From the IMG/VR virus record IMGVR_UViG_3300009177_000046, positions 1-57,861 of that record: 57,861 nucleotides of DNA; one strand, 5' to 3'. This document shows, one piece after another, positions 1 to 7,579 of this stretch; within the stretch, counting starts at the first letter, position 1; each line of letters opens with the position of its first letter. The translations under genes were made by a program, and so were the position numbers. The stretch comes from a virus. Under the pieces are notes generated by a model. It saw nothing but the letters and a program-made list of their open reading frames with translations, was not told the origin of the DNA and made no database searches.

Positions 1-224
1 AGATCGCCGGCATCCTGCAGGCGGGTACTGCGATCGAGGAGCGCACGTTCGATCAGTACGGCACCCGGGCGGCTGAGTTGACCCGCCGGATCAACGAGTA
101 CGCCGAGATGCTGGGTGACCGCTCCGAGTTGGCTGCCCTGCAGGTGCAGCTGTTCACCGGCCAGTTGGTGTCCCTGTCCGATCAGGTCCGTCAGCCCGGT
201 CAGCGCCGAGGGAGGGTGGCCTGA
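1..224 (+). CDS. hypothetical protein, 3' part only
   Basis: Open frame running in from outside the window (codons in phase with position 3) and ending in TGA at 222-224. The visible 73 residues are mostly charged and helical in look (IEERTFDQYGTRAAEL...RRINEYAEML), with no motif I recognise. The stop overlaps the next start as TGATG, so it belongs to the same translationally coupled plus-strand operon. The N-terminus is missing. Confidence 0.6.
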   Translation, partial: IAGILQAGTAIEERTFDQYGTRAAELTRRINEYAEMLGDRSELAALQVQLFTGQLVSLSDQVRQPGQRRGRVA

Positions 225-457
225 TGACCAAGGGACTCACCAACGAGGAGATGCGTCAGCGGGTGCAGGCACTGGTCGAGGCCGAGAAGCGCATCGACGC
301 GGCCGTTCAGCGCTCGGACTACACCAGTTGGAGGTGGGCCTCGTACGGGAAGCCATCGAGCGGGGGGCCGTACATGTGGAACGACATCATCCTGACCCAC
401 CCCGATGGCATGAAGAAGGTCATCGAGGCACTGACGTTCGTGGAGGAGATGGCCTGA
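224..457 (+). CDS. hypothetical protein, 77 aa
   Basis: Starts at ATG 224 overlapping the previous TGA, with GGGAGG a few bases upstream as ribosome binding site. It ends in TGA overlapping the next ATG. The first half is probably helical (NEEMRQRVQALVEAEKRIDAA) and the rest is Trp/Tyr-rich. No family is recognised. It is supported mainly by coupling on both sides and a clean frame. Confidence 0.7.
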   Translation: MTKGLTNEEMRQRVQALVEAEKRIDAAVQRSDYTSWRWASYGKPSSGGPYMWNDIILTHPDGMKKVIEALTFVEEMA

Positions 458-639
458 TGGCTGGCAGTGAGCGGGAGCCGCACGACTACGAGCGGGGGGA
501 TGTGCGCCACCCCATGCACACCGAGCCGATGTGTCTGGTCTGCGGCAACCCGCCCTACCACTGGCTGCACGACATCGACCGGGTCCTGAAGTGGGAACGG
601 ATCATGACGTGGGACGTGAAGGAGAAGCACGATGGCTGA
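457..639 (+). CDS. small CxxC protein, 60 aa
   Basis: ATG at 457 shares a base with the upstream TGA (TGATG). The 60-residue product has one CLVCG motif near residue 26 followed by a Trp/His-rich stretch (PPYHWLHDIDR), as in half zinc-ribbons. The last 8 bases overlap the next gene. Metal binding is inferred from the CxxC only; no function can be assigned. Confidence 0.65.
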   Translation: MAGSEREPHDYERGDVRHPMHTEPMCLVCGNPPYHWLHDIDRVLKWERIMTWDVKEKHDG

Positions 640-1189
640 ACTGAACGACTACAGGTTCCACGAGGGGGAGCGGTACTGGCCGGTCCCGCATTACCTCCCC
701 AAGTTGGCCGAGGAGGGCAGGACGCTCAACGCGAAGTTCTGGACGATCACCGTCCACGAGCAGACCTGCCGGTACGCCAAGGACTCCCGACGCACGGCCA
801 GCACCGAGGACGTCAGCTACCTCGCCGAATGTGGGTTCGACCCGCCGAAGCGCGGCCAGCGGGTGACGTGGATCGGCTGCAAGACCTGTCGCACAGCCTT
901 CCAGCCGAAGGAGTACTGGATGGCCGTGGGCAAGGCCGAACTCGAGGCCCGGCGGGCCACCGAGGCTGCCCATCGCGAGGAGGAGCGAGCGGAACAGCGG
1001 ATGCGCAAGGCGAAGAAGGCCCGGGAGACCGCCATCAAGGACGAGCAGGAAGACCACTACAACCGGACGTACAAGCGGGAGGTCGACTTCGACATGGACC
1101 TCATCGCCGCCGAAGTCGGCGCACGTTGGGATGCCGAGAACCCAGAACTTGCAGCCCTGCTCGAGTCAGTGAAGGAGAACGAAGGATGA
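632..1189 (+). CDS. hypothetical protein with CxxC and charged helix, 185 aa
   Basis: Starts at ATG 632 inside the end of the preceding gene, preceded by GAAGGAGAAGC, a good ribosome binding site. It has cysteines near residues 46 and 70 and a GCKTC motif around 88-92, a possible zinc site. A long highly charged Ala/Glu/Arg/Lys helix (about 108-140, EARRATEAAHREEERAEQ) follows, then an acidic end. The family is unknown. The stop overlaps the next ATG as ATGA. Confidence 0.7.
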   Translation: MAELNDYRFHEGERYWPVPHYLPKLAEEGRTLNAKFWTITVHEQTCRYAKDSRRTASTEDVSYLAECGFDPPKRGQRVTWIGCKTCRTAFQPKEYWMAVGKAELEARRATEAAHREEERAEQRMRKAKKARETAIKDEQEDHYNRTYKREVDFDMDLIAAEVGARWDAENPELAALLESVKENEG

Positions 1190-1350
1190 CCATCGAACAC
1201 GGGACCGAGACGGAGTTGCGTCAACATCTGTACCGCATGCTGCTCTCGGACTGCCAAGAGTTCGGCAGCACCACCTGGCACACCGAGAACGCGCTCTGGC
1301 CCGTCGTCTCCTCCGTCGTCCTCGATGAGGATCTGATCCTCGATGCGTGA
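1186..1350 (+). CDS. hypothetical protein, 54 aa
   Basis: Short gene starting at ATG 1186 in the ATGA overlap with the previous stop, with GAAGG just upstream. The sequence is acidic (MTIEHGTETELRQHLYRM...VVLDEDLILDA). The next gene starts 8 bases before its end. No motif is recognised; support comes from spacing and coupling. Confidence 0.6.
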   Translation: MTIEHGTETELRQHLYRMLLSDCQEFGSTTWHTENALWPVVSSVVLDEDLILDA

Positions 1351-2116
1351 GCGGATCACCGGCTACGTCGGCGAGCTCATCGAAACCTTCTGGGTGGAGG
1401 GGAACGTCGTCAAGCAGCCGCTAGTCATGCTGCCCATCGGCTACGGCGACCAGGTGGAACACGTCAACGGGACACTCACCCGGCTGGTGCGTCGCAGCCC
1501 CCGAATCACGGTGGGGATGCTGGTCCTCCCGGAGGAGGACACCGATTTCACCGCTGAACTCCCCGACATTCAGCAGGTGGTCGCCGAGACGGGCACTGAA
1601 CTGCACCGGATCGGGGCGAAGGTCGAGATGAGTACCGGCATCCTGCTGGCGGCCCGCACCGACCTGACCCCGCACATGGTCGCCACCTTGGGCAAGGCGA
1701 CCGCCACGAAGATTGGAATCGATCCGGATCGGGTGAGGACACACCTGCTCACCGCACCGAGCGACCCGGTGGACCTCGACATCCGTCCGAAGCCGGCGAC
1801 GACGGTGACCAACCCGCTCCCTCCACGACTGGTGGCGGGCTGGCTGAGTCGCCCGGAACTGGAGGAGCGACACATGTGGCTGGTGAGCATGGGTGAGATC
1901 CCGCCCCCGCTCGACTTCCACAGGATCCTGCACGCCTCCGTGAATGAGGCAGCCATCGATCCAGCCCTGCGCAACGCCTGGGTAGATGGGGATCTTGACG
2001 CCGTGCTGGTGCTGGGAGCCCGCCTGCTGGGCAATGAGGAGTACTCATTCCCCTCCTACCTGGAGGGGCTCTACAACCACTTCACCTACCGCGCCTCGAA
2101 CTGGCCGCGCGTCTGA
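1343..2116 (+). CDS. hypothetical protein, 257 aa
   Basis: Clean 257-residue frame beginning at ATG 1343. It looks like a soluble alpha/beta protein. Two stretches are rich in hydrophobic beta strands (VVKQPLVMLPIGYG; ITVGMLVLPEED), and a C-terminal half carries many Trp/Tyr residues (YLEGLYNHFTYRASNWPRV). There are no cysteine clusters, signal peptide or membrane segments, and no nucleotide-binding loop. I do not recognise the family. It sits in the early-type plus-strand operon. Confidence 0.7.
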   Translation: MRERITGYVGELIETFWVEGNVVKQPLVMLPIGYGDQVEHVNGTLTRLVRRSPRITVGMLVLPEEDTDFTAELPDIQQVVAETGTELHRIGAKVEMSTGILLAARTDLTPHMVATLGKATATKIGIDPDRVRTHLLTAPSDPVDLDIRPKPATTVTNPLPPRLVAGWLSRPELEERHMWLVSMGEIPPPLDFHRILHASVNEAAIDPALRNAWVDGDLDAVLVLGARLLGNEEYSFPSYLEGLYNHFTYRASNWPRV

Positions 2117-2126
2117 GAGGAAGGCC

Positions 2127-2414
2127 ATGATCGAACGTGACCATCTGATCCATCTGGCGATGGAGACGTCCTTCGCCAAGGCGGGGATCCCCACATCTTG
2201 GGAGTTCCCCGGAATCCTGTCATTCACCGTCGACCGTCAGTGGGCGACCGGCCTGTGTGGCTGGCACTACGCCACACCGTGGGACGGGGACGGCGAGGCG
2301 ATCGGCATCGCCGACGAGGAGGACGACCTGAACGACATGACCCCCGAGGCCATCGCCACGGCATGGCTGGCTGTCCTAGGACAGGACCATCTGAAGGAGG
2401 CGCCATGGCACTGA
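2127..2414 (+). CDS. hypothetical protein, 95 aa
   Basis: ATG at 2127 preceded by GAGAGGAAGGCC, 10 bases after the previous stop. The product is acidic, with a run ADEEDDLNDM around residues 67-76, and has no cysteine pairs beyond a single Cys. Function unknown. The final 10 bases overlap the next gene. Confidence 0.65.
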   Translation: MIERDHLIHLAMETSFAKAGIPTSWEFPGILSFTVDRQWATGLCGWHYATPWDGDGEAIGIADEEDDLNDMTPEAIATAWLAVLGQDHLKEAPWH

Positions 2415-2554
2415 CGCATATTGAAATAGCAGCGCTGAACGCACAGGTCGAATCCGTGAAGCAGTTGACACGGATCGCCGACGCACTGGAGCGGATCATC
2501 GAACTCGACAAGGTTCAGGCGATGTTCTCGGTCGAGATCAAGGGGGACCTGTGA
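2405..2554 (+). CDS. short helical protein, 49 aa
   Basis: ATG 2405 follows AAGGAGGCGCC, a strong ribosome binding site lying inside the previous gene. The product is almost entirely amphipathic helix (IEIAALNAQVESVKQLTRIA, ALERIIELDKV), so a small coiled-coil or oligomer is likely. The stop overlaps the GTG start of the ligase gene. Confidence 0.6.
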   Translation: MALTHIEIAALNAQVESVKQLTRIADALERIIELDKVQAMFSVEIKGDL

Positions 2555-3342
2555 AGACCCTCACCGCCCAGTTGGCGACCGAGGTCCCCATGATGCAGTC
2601 GCCCAAGTACGTCGAGGACGACGGATATGCGGTGGAGCCGAAGTTGGACGGACACCGGCTGTTGCTGGTGGGCACCGGGGATAGCGAAGTCGTAGCCCTG
2701 GGTCGGTCCGGCGGTCCGTACGGCCATCAGATTCCGAAGCCTCTGAAGCGGCTGCGCCTGCCGCAGGGCTGGACCGTGGATGGGGAGATGGTCGACAAGG
2801 TGCTGTGGGTGTTCGACCTGATCCCTGACGGTCGGGAGGCCCTCACCTTGACGGCCCGCCGCAACCTGGCCGCGGCGCTGGTCCACTATCTGGATTCCCC
2901 GTCCATGCGTCTGGTCATCCAGGCCAGGGGCGTGGAGAACAAGACAGAACTGATCCGCCAGATCATCGAGACGAAACGGGAGGGCTTCATCATCAAGCGA
3001 CTGGACGCCCCGTACACACCGGGGCGTTCCGCATCGTGGATGAAGGTGAAGCTGGTCTCCACGATCGACGCCGTCGTCCTGGATGTGCGTGATGACGGGA
3101 AGGAGTCGGTTCGGCTGGGCGTCTACTCGAAGGGCAAGATGATCGACGTCGGCCGCACGTCCATCGTGGGCAAGGGGAAGATCGCCCCGGGCGACGTCCT
3201 CGAGTTGCGCTACCTGTACGCCACCGACCGATCGAGGCCACGGCTGGTGCAGCCCCGCGTCATGCGCCGCCGCACGGACAAGACCGCCACGGAATGCACG
3301 GCCGACCAACTCAAATACACGAACAAGGCCGTAATCGAGTGA
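2551..3342 (+). CDS. ATP-dependent DNA ligase
   Basis: Seals nicks in duplex DNA through a ligase-AMP intermediate. The nucleotidyltransferase motifs are present in order: motif I KLDG with the AMP-accepting lysine at residue 31, motif III VDGEM near 76-80, IIIa LWVFDL near 85-90, motif IV EGFIIKR near 144-150, and motif V WMKVKL near 163-168. A short OB-fold-like C-terminus follows. At 263 aa it is a minimal ligase without the extra N-terminal DNA-binding domain of larger enzymes. Translation starts at GTG 2551 overlapping the upstream TGA. Known role in phages: joining Okazaki fragments and recombination intermediates. Here it complements the RuvB, Sak4 and SSB genes further on. Confidence 0.9.
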   Translation: MKTLTAQLATEVPMMQSPKYVEDDGYAVEPKLDGHRLLLVGTGDSEVVALGRSGGPYGHQIPKPLKRLRLPQGWTVDGEMVDKVLWVFDLIPDGREALTLTARRNLAAALVHYLDSPSMRLVIQARGVENKTELIRQIIETKREGFIIKRLDAPYTPGRSASWMKVKLVSTIDAVVLDVRDDGKESVRLGVYSKGKMIDVGRTSIVGKGKIAPGDVLELRYLYATDRSRPRLVQPRVMRRRTDKTATECTADQLKYTNKAVIE

Positions 3343-3497
3343 GCACGGACGATCGATTCACCGACGAGGAACTCCGCGAACTGCTGACGGTCACCCTCAG
3401 GAAGATCCACGCTGACGATCCTGAATACGCGGAGGCCTCCTTCGCTGCTCGCATCGAAGAGGCCATCACCCGACGTAACACCCTGAAGGAGAACTGA
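3339..3497 (+). CDS. hypothetical acidic protein, 52 aa
   Basis: GTG at 3339 in the GTGA overlap with the ligase stop gives a 52-residue, helical, acidic product (VSTDDRFTDEELRELLTVTL...). No motif is recognised. The start is chosen because it is coupled to the ligase stop; an upstream ATG in the same frame would run far into the ligase gene. Confidence 0.6.
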   Translation: MSTDDRFTDEELRELLTVTLRKIHADDPEYAEASFAARIEEAITRRNTLKEN

Positions 3498-3498
3498 G

Positions 3499-4176
3499 TT
3501 GTCGAACAACGAGTATGAGAATGGCACTTTCACCCTGCCCACTGCTGCTGTCGCACCGCTGAAGAAGCTGCTGCGCGAGGACCAGAACGCACATCGGGAG
3601 CGGATCTTCGCCGAGGCGAAGCGCGTCCACGTCAAAATCAAGACCACCAGCCGGGAGAAGTACCAGAAGGAGCTGACCCGGCGCGACGACACCAACTGGA
3701 ACAGCGTCTACGACTGGGCCGCCATCTACGTACTGGAAGGGATGCTCCGTCGTCGGGGTGACAAGCCGCCCGTCACCCCGATCGTGGCGGACATGGACGC
3801 CATCCTCCCGGAGGCGAAGTCCACGACGACTGAGTTCCGGATCCTCACCAAGCACGATCACAACTGTGGTGTGATCAGGTTCAAGGGCCGCGAGGTGACC
3901 TGGTCGGTGTGGGAGAACAACCGCGCCGTGGACCACGCCCACAGCGGCAGCACCGCGAAGGTCTTCTTCGGCTACCTCGACCGACTGACCTGGACCCGCG
4001 GGACGGGCGGCTACACGATGTACGACTCGGAGTACAACGAGGACTCGATGGGCAACCGCACCGGGGCCAGCCTGTCCGCGACGTGGGGTCCGCTCGGCGA
4101 GAGGCAGAAGGTCTGGGACCTGCAGACACGCGGGTTCTCCCTGGCCCAGGCCAAGAAGTACGCCAAGGCACGCTAA
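3499..4176 (+). CDS. hypothetical protein, 225 aa
   Basis: Start TTG at 3499 with GAAGGAGA at the proper distance. The first half is basic and helical (KKLLREDQNAHRERIFAEAK). The middle is beta-rich and ends in a Trp/Tyr/Thr-rich part (LTWTRGTGGYTMYDSEYNED). No catalytic motif, signal or membrane segment is seen. Function unknown. 31 bases separate it from the next gene. Confidence 0.7.
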   Translation: MSNNEYENGTFTLPTAAVAPLKKLLREDQNAHRERIFAEAKRVHVKIKTTSREKYQKELTRRDDTNWNSVYDWAAIYVLEGMLRRRGDKPPVTPIVADMDAILPEAKSTTTEFRILTKHDHNCGVIRFKGREVTWSVWENNRAVDHAHSGSTAKVFFGYLDRLTWTRGTGGYTMYDSEYNEDSMGNRTGASLSATWGPLGERQKVWDLQTRGFSLAQAKKYAKAR

Positions 4177-4207
4177 CCTGTCCGCACTCGAGGCCCCTGG
4201 AGGCCAG

Positions 4208-5077
4208 ATGCTCACGCTCGATCTCGAATCACGCCCCGCCCAGCCGGTGCCAACGCCGGTGGCTGAAGCAGCCTGGGCCGCGATCCGGGCCGATTTCGGC
4301 CTGAACCCAGACGGAAAGGTCCGGATCATCAAGCACGGCGGGAACACCAAGTTGGACCACGAGATGGTCCGGAATCCCACCGCGCTGATCGCATCGCACA
4401 CCCTGCCGTCCGGCCGGGTGAACGGAACGTGCGTGAACGACACCCACTGCGCTGTGACGTGCGTGGTGGACAAGTCGTTCCGGGCCACCACATCCCAGGT
4501 CGCCACCGCACGGCAGGCCCTGCTGGCCCTGCTGAAGGCCGACGCCGATGCGTACGCCACGCTGATGGTGCGCGACGTGAGGGCCCTGGCCCTCCGGGCC
4601 GACCGCAACGACCAGACCTTGGTGGTCCGGCCGAATGTGGGTTCCGACGTGGCGTGGGAGCGGTGGCTGCCCGGCGAGTTCTGGGACGCCATCTCCGACG
4701 CCGGTGGCCATGCATACGACTACACCAAGCGGATCGATCGCGTCGGGCATCTGATCCCCGGCGTGTACCGCACGACGTACTCGTCCACGTCGGCCACCCG
4801 GCTGAGCACTGTGAAGCGGATCCTCGACCGGGGCGACACGGTGACCGCGGTCCTGCGCCAGCCAGCGAACCCCCGGGACAAGAGCGTCCCACCGACGTTC
4901 GCCGGCTTCCCGATGGTGTCCGGGGATGCCACCGACAACCGCTTCCTGGACCCGGCCGGCGTGATCGTCGGCTTGTCCGCGAAGGGCCAGCTGGTCCGGC
5001 AGTGGCGCAAGACCGGCCAGTGGGGGGCACTGGTCGCCACGTTCGACAACCACGCGAAGCAAGGAGACAGGAAGTGA
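4208..5077 (+). CDS. Gp88-like cysteine-cluster protein, 289 aa
   Basis: A cysteine cluster near residues 76-86 (GTCVNDTHCAVTCVVD) is followed by a helical stretch (TARQALLALLKADADAYATLM) and later Trp-rich and basic regions. This arrangement resembles the actinophage 'gene product 88' family, whose members carry a similar cysteine cluster before a conserved helical region. That assignment is from memory of the pattern and moderate at best. Biochemical role unknown; an Fe-S or zinc site is possible. ATG 4208 is preceded by GGAGGCCAG. The stop overlaps the next GTG. Confidence 0.65.
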   Translation: MLTLDLESRPAQPVPTPVAEAAWAAIRADFGLNPDGKVRIIKHGGNTKLDHEMVRNPTALIASHTLPSGRVNGTCVNDTHCAVTCVVDKSFRATTSQVATARQALLALLKADADAYATLMVRDVRALALRADRNDQTLVVRPNVGSDVAWERWLPGEFWDAISDAGGHAYDYTKRIDRVGHLIPGVYRTTYSSTSATRLSTVKRILDRGDTVTAVLRQPANPRDKSVPPTFAGFPMVSGDATDNRFLDPAGVIVGLSAKGQLVRQWRKTGQWGALVATFDNHAKQGDRK

Positions 5078-5367
5078 TTTCCCTGAACGAGGCGTATCGA
5101 GACGCCATCAAGCGGCAGATGCCGGACGTGCCGGCAGCCCTGATCGACGTCCTGCCGTGCGACTTCGATGCGTTCGATGCGGGTCAGCCCTACATCGCGC
5201 AGACCGGCGGCTGGTGCATGGTGCTGATGTGCGGCACCCGGGGCATGGTCCAGGACGGCATGTTCTACGTCGGCGACTACCCCGACCCTGAGAGCGGCGA
5301 GGGCACCGACCTGTACGAGGGCCCCGACGTCGACACCGCATGGCGGTTCCTGACCGAGGGGGTGTGA
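5074..5367 (+). CDS. hypothetical protein, 97 aa
   Basis: GTG 5074 sits in a GTGA overlap with the previous stop and has AAGGAGACAG upstream. The product is acidic (PDPESGEGTDLYEGPDVD) with two central cysteines. No family is recognised. It is coupled to the following gene by TGATG. Confidence 0.65.
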   Translation: MISLNEAYRDAIKRQMPDVPAALIDVLPCDFDAFDAGQPYIAQTGGWCMVLMCGTRGMVQDGMFYVGDYPDPESGEGTDLYEGPDVDTAWRFLTEGV

Positions 5368-5639
5368 TGTCTGGCGACACCTACAGGTTCGAACGCCTGA
5401 AGGGAAAGCTTCGGCTGTTTGGTTTCAGTCGGGTGGACCTGGAGACGACAGACCAGAGCACCGGGTACGGCTTCAACGTCACCGCACTGTTCCGTGGCGA
5501 TCGGATGCTGACGCCGGAGGAGATGGAACCGGTCGTCGACTACCTCGAAGAGATGAACCTGCTCGACATCGACTGGAACGGACCCGTCGGGGAGGACGAG
5601 TACGGCTACGCACACATCAACCTGAAGGAGACCCCATGA
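5367..5639 (+). CDS. hypothetical protein, 90 aa
   Basis: ATG 5367 in a TGATG overlap. Small acidic alpha/beta protein (LTPEEMEPVVDYLEEMNLLDIDW). No recognised motif. The end overlaps the next ATG (ATGA). Confidence 0.65.
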   Translation: MSGDTYRFERLKGKLRLFGFSRVDLETTDQSTGYGFNVTALFRGDRMLTPEEMEPVVDYLEEMNLLDIDWNGPVGEDEYGYAHINLKETP

Positions 5640-5899
5640 GTCGATCACTGCACTTCACTGGCACGACCGTCCTGTCCCTCTTCGAATGCGACCTCTGTCG
5701 CCAGTACACCGGACGGGTGCTGACCGACTCGTACACCGGCAAGGACATCTGCTTCGACTGCGCCTCCGGGCCCAGCGATCACGGCCTGTTCTACACGATC
5801 ACCCAGGACCCGGAGGAGGACGAGGGCGACAACCTGATGAAGGTGGCAGAGGAGCAGCTCGACAGGTTCGTCAGCGACGACGAGGAGGACCAGGCGTGA
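5636..5899 (+). CDS. small two-CxxC zinc-ribbon protein, 87 aa
   Basis: CDLC near residues 18-21 and CFDC near 41-44 form a classical zinc-ribbon or treble-clef spacing. A very acidic tail follows (DPEEDEGDN; VSDDEEDQA). Such small zinc proteins often bind nucleic acid or host proteins, but nothing here identifies the partner. It overlaps both neighbours. Confidence 0.7.
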   Translation: MSRSLHFTGTTVLSLFECDLCRQYTGRVLTDSYTGKDICFDCASGPSDHGLFYTITQDPEEDEGDNLMKVAEEQLDRFVSDDEEDQA

Positions 5900-6279
5900 C
5901 CATCCACATCAGCGAAGAGACCGACGAAGTAACCAACGATGCGATCGAAACGAGGCGGAGGAGGTTCAACCTCGCCCTGGATCACCAGTTCGAACGGATG
6001 CGGAACCGAATCACCCGGGTGCCGAGCACGGACAGCCTCTCCCACAGGGCGATGGCGATCGCGGGGGTCTTCAACGTCCTGTCCTGGACTGTCTCCTTCC
6101 TCGGGGGCGCCCTCGCATTCTTCGTGTTCCTGGTCAGCATGCTCACGAACAGGGACCTGATCCTGAGCACGGCCGCTGCCATTCTCATCATCATCTTCAC
6201 GCTCATCGCCTGGGCCTGCATTTCCATGACCACGCTGGTGGCCGTGTACATCGCGTCAAAGGAGGAGACCTATGAATAA
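5896..6279 (+). CDS. two-span membrane protein, 127 aa
   Basis: GTG 5896 overlaps the previous TGA. After a basic, soluble N-terminal half (about 1-52) come two clear hydrophobic spans: about 54-78 (AIAGVFNVLSWTVSFLGGAL, FFVFLV) and about 90-118 (AAAILIIIFTLIAWACISMT). A short acidic tail ends it. It might be a membrane-remodelling or superinfection-related protein, but no family is recognised. It precedes two further small hydrophobic genes. Confidence 0.7.
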   Translation: MTIHISEETDEVTNDAIETRRRRFNLALDHQFERMRNRITRVPSTDSLSHRAMAIAGVFNVLSWTVSFLGGALAFFVFLVSMLTNRDLILSTAAAILIIIFTLIAWACISMTTLVAVYIASKEETYE

Positions 6280-6385
6280 CAGGACGTGGTCCAAGAAGAG
6301 CACCGCCCCGCTCTCCGTCGTCCTGAACGGCATGTCTGCCGGCGTGGTCCTGGCAGCCGTCCACTATGTGTCCACCCATGTCTGA
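6272..6385 (+). CDS. mini membrane-type protein, 37 aa
   Basis: ATG 6272 lies inside the end of the previous gene with AAGGAGGAGACCT directly upstream. The 37-residue product has a basic start (MNNRTWSKKS) and one moderately hydrophobic stretch (APLSVVLNGMSAGVVLAAV). It is supported by the strong ribosome binding site. Confidence 0.5.
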   Translation: MNNRTWSKKSTAPLSVVLNGMSAGVVLAAVHYVSTHV

Positions 6386-6400
6386 CGCAGAGGTGATGCC

Positions 6401-6502
6401 GTGAACGGGTTCATCTGGTGGATTCTGGGATGGATCACCGGGGTGCTGTCACTGATGCAGGTCCAGGTCATCCGGGCCAGGCCCAAGCGAAAGGAGGAGT
6501 GA
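6401..6502 (+). CDS. mini membrane protein, 33 aa
   Basis: GTG 6401, preceded by GAGGTGATGCC, reads a 33-residue product that is a single hydrophobic span (FIWWILGWITGVLSLMQVQV) followed by a basic tail (RARPKRKEE). The topology is that of a small anchored peptide. It ends immediately before the next ATG. Confidence 0.5.
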   Translation: MNGFIWWILGWITGVLSLMQVQVIRARPKRKEE

Positions 6503-6859
6503 ATGAATCCGCCCACCTGCCCGGCGTGTTGCAAGCCCGACGAGGACTGCATGTGCGACTTTGATCGGATCGACTTGGCGGTGGCTGTCCACTGGGCGAC
6601 CGCCACCCAGGACGACCCGATGCTGGCGGCACAACGCTCCGAGACGTACACCGCAGCGCGGGGCAACCTGTACGTCAAGCTCGTCGAACTGCTGCTGCCC
6701 GGCTATGACTACTACGCCCCGCAGATCGCGTGGCGCGTGGTCAGCGAGACCCTGCCCGACTCCGGCCCGGAGTCGGCCCGGCACTTGATCCAGGCGACCG
6801 TCGACAGGTTCAACGCCGAGAGCGACCTCAAGTTCTATCTCTCTGAAGGAGCCCGATGA
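6503..6859 (+). CDS. small cysteine-rich protein, 118 aa
   Basis: ATG 6503 follows AAGGAGGAGTGA. The N-terminus carries CPACC (residues 6-10) plus CMC (17-19), a possible metal site. The remainder is a helical soluble domain (YVKLVELLLPGYDYYAPQIA). Function unknown. It is coupled to the next gene by ATGA. Confidence 0.65.
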   Translation: MNPPTCPACCKPDEDCMCDFDRIDLAVAVHWATATQDDPMLAAQRSETYTAARGNLYVKLVELLLPGYDYYAPQIAWRVVSETLPDSGPESARHLIQATVDRFNAESDLKFYLSEGAR

Positions 6860-7176
6860 GGAACGAATGGAATGGCTGGGTGCTCGACCCCGACACCCTG
6901 ACTCTCGTGTGGCCGGGCAACGGCTACTACATCGACCTGGACCGCTGCACCGCATCGTCGAGGGTCCTCGACTGGATCATCCAGATCCGCAAGAAGACGT
7001 GGACCAGCCCCGAGGTGATGGCCGGCCTGGTCCAGGCGTTCGATGACGTGCTGGATCCGCAGGCCACCCTCTGCTCGTCCGGCCGGTCGCTGACCATCAC
7101 CAAGGAGCGCGTCGCGCTCTTGGTCGAGAGTGCCGTCACGCGGGGGGCACCGCTGGCCTCGAGCGTGGGCATCTGA
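6856..7176 (+). CDS. hypothetical protein, 106 aa
   Basis: Clean frame starting in the ATGA overlap at 6856, with GAAGGAGCCC upstream. Mixed alpha/beta, no recognised motif. TGATG couples it to the following gene. Confidence 0.65.
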   Translation: MRNEWNGWVLDPDTLTLVWPGNGYYIDLDRCTASSRVLDWIIQIRKKTWTSPEVMAGLVQAFDDVLDPQATLCSSGRSLTITKERVALLVESAVTRGAPLASSVGI

Positions 7177-7334
7177 TGCATTGCCCGACCAGTCCCGTCA
7201 ATGTCGACGGGATCGAGCACACCATCATCGGCTGCGGGTCCACCAACGTGGAGGGCCCCGACGATGAAGGCCTGTACGACTGCCATGACTGCGGCATCTG
7301 GTTCAACCCCACCCTGGAGAGGGAGGACGCATGA
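7176..7334 (+). CDS. small zinc-finger-like protein, 52 aa
   Basis: ATG 7176 in a TGATG overlap. The 52-residue product has a C-terminal CHDCGIWF motif and upstream cysteines (C3 and the GCG near residue 20), compatible with a zinc ribbon. The stop overlaps the next ATG (ATGA). Confidence 0.6.
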   Translation: MHCPTSPVNVDGIEHTIIGCGSTNVEGPDDEGLYDCHDCGIWFNPTLEREDA

Positions 7335-7537
7335 ACGACGAGATGGAGCCGCCCCCGCTGGTGAAGGACATGATCCTGTTGGCGGACTGCCCGGACTGCG
7401 GAGAGACCGACCACATCGAAGACGGCGACGAGCGCTGTTGCATGGACTGCGGCCGGGTCAACCAGTACATCGATTGGGATTCCTACACGAGTCGTTACTA
7501 CTGGAGGGAGCGTGAAACTCGACAGACGATCCAGTAA
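7331..7537 (+). CDS. small zinc-ribbon protein, 68 aa
   Basis: CPDCG near residues 20-24 and CCMDCG near 36-41 form a zinc-ribbon pattern like those of TFIIB or RNA polymerase subunit ribbons. The rest is acidic then Tyr/Arg-rich. It ends at TAA 7535-7537, and the 42 bases that follow hold short repeats and a possible promoter for the ParB-like gene. Confidence 0.7.
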   Translation: MNDEMEPPPLVKDMILLADCPDCGETDHIEDGDERCCMDCGRVNQYIDWDSYTSRYYWRERETRQTIQ

Positions 7538-7540
7538 ACT
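7512..7540 (+). promoter_or_regulatory. possible promoter upstream of ParB-like gene
   Basis: GTGAAA at 7512-7517 and TAAACT at 7535-7540 are separated by 17 bases. They resemble a sigma-70-type -35/-10 pair (one mismatch from TTGAAA; weak -10). The stretch 7538-7579 is unusually AT-rich for this genome and precedes a gene that, unlike its neighbours, is not coupled to the one upstream. Tentative. Confidence 0.25.
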
Positions 7541-7566
7541 CACGAAACTCAGCACTTTCCACTTTC
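7515..7566 (+). repeat. short direct repeats before ParB-like gene
   Basis: AAACTC occurs at 7515-7520, 7536-7541 and 7545-7550. CACTTTC is tandemly repeated at 7553-7559 and 7560-7566. The repeats flank the possible -10 element and could be an operator or leader element, for example for autoregulation by the ParB-like product. Chance is not excluded. Confidence 0.3.
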
Positions 7567-7579
7567 GAAGGAGACGATC

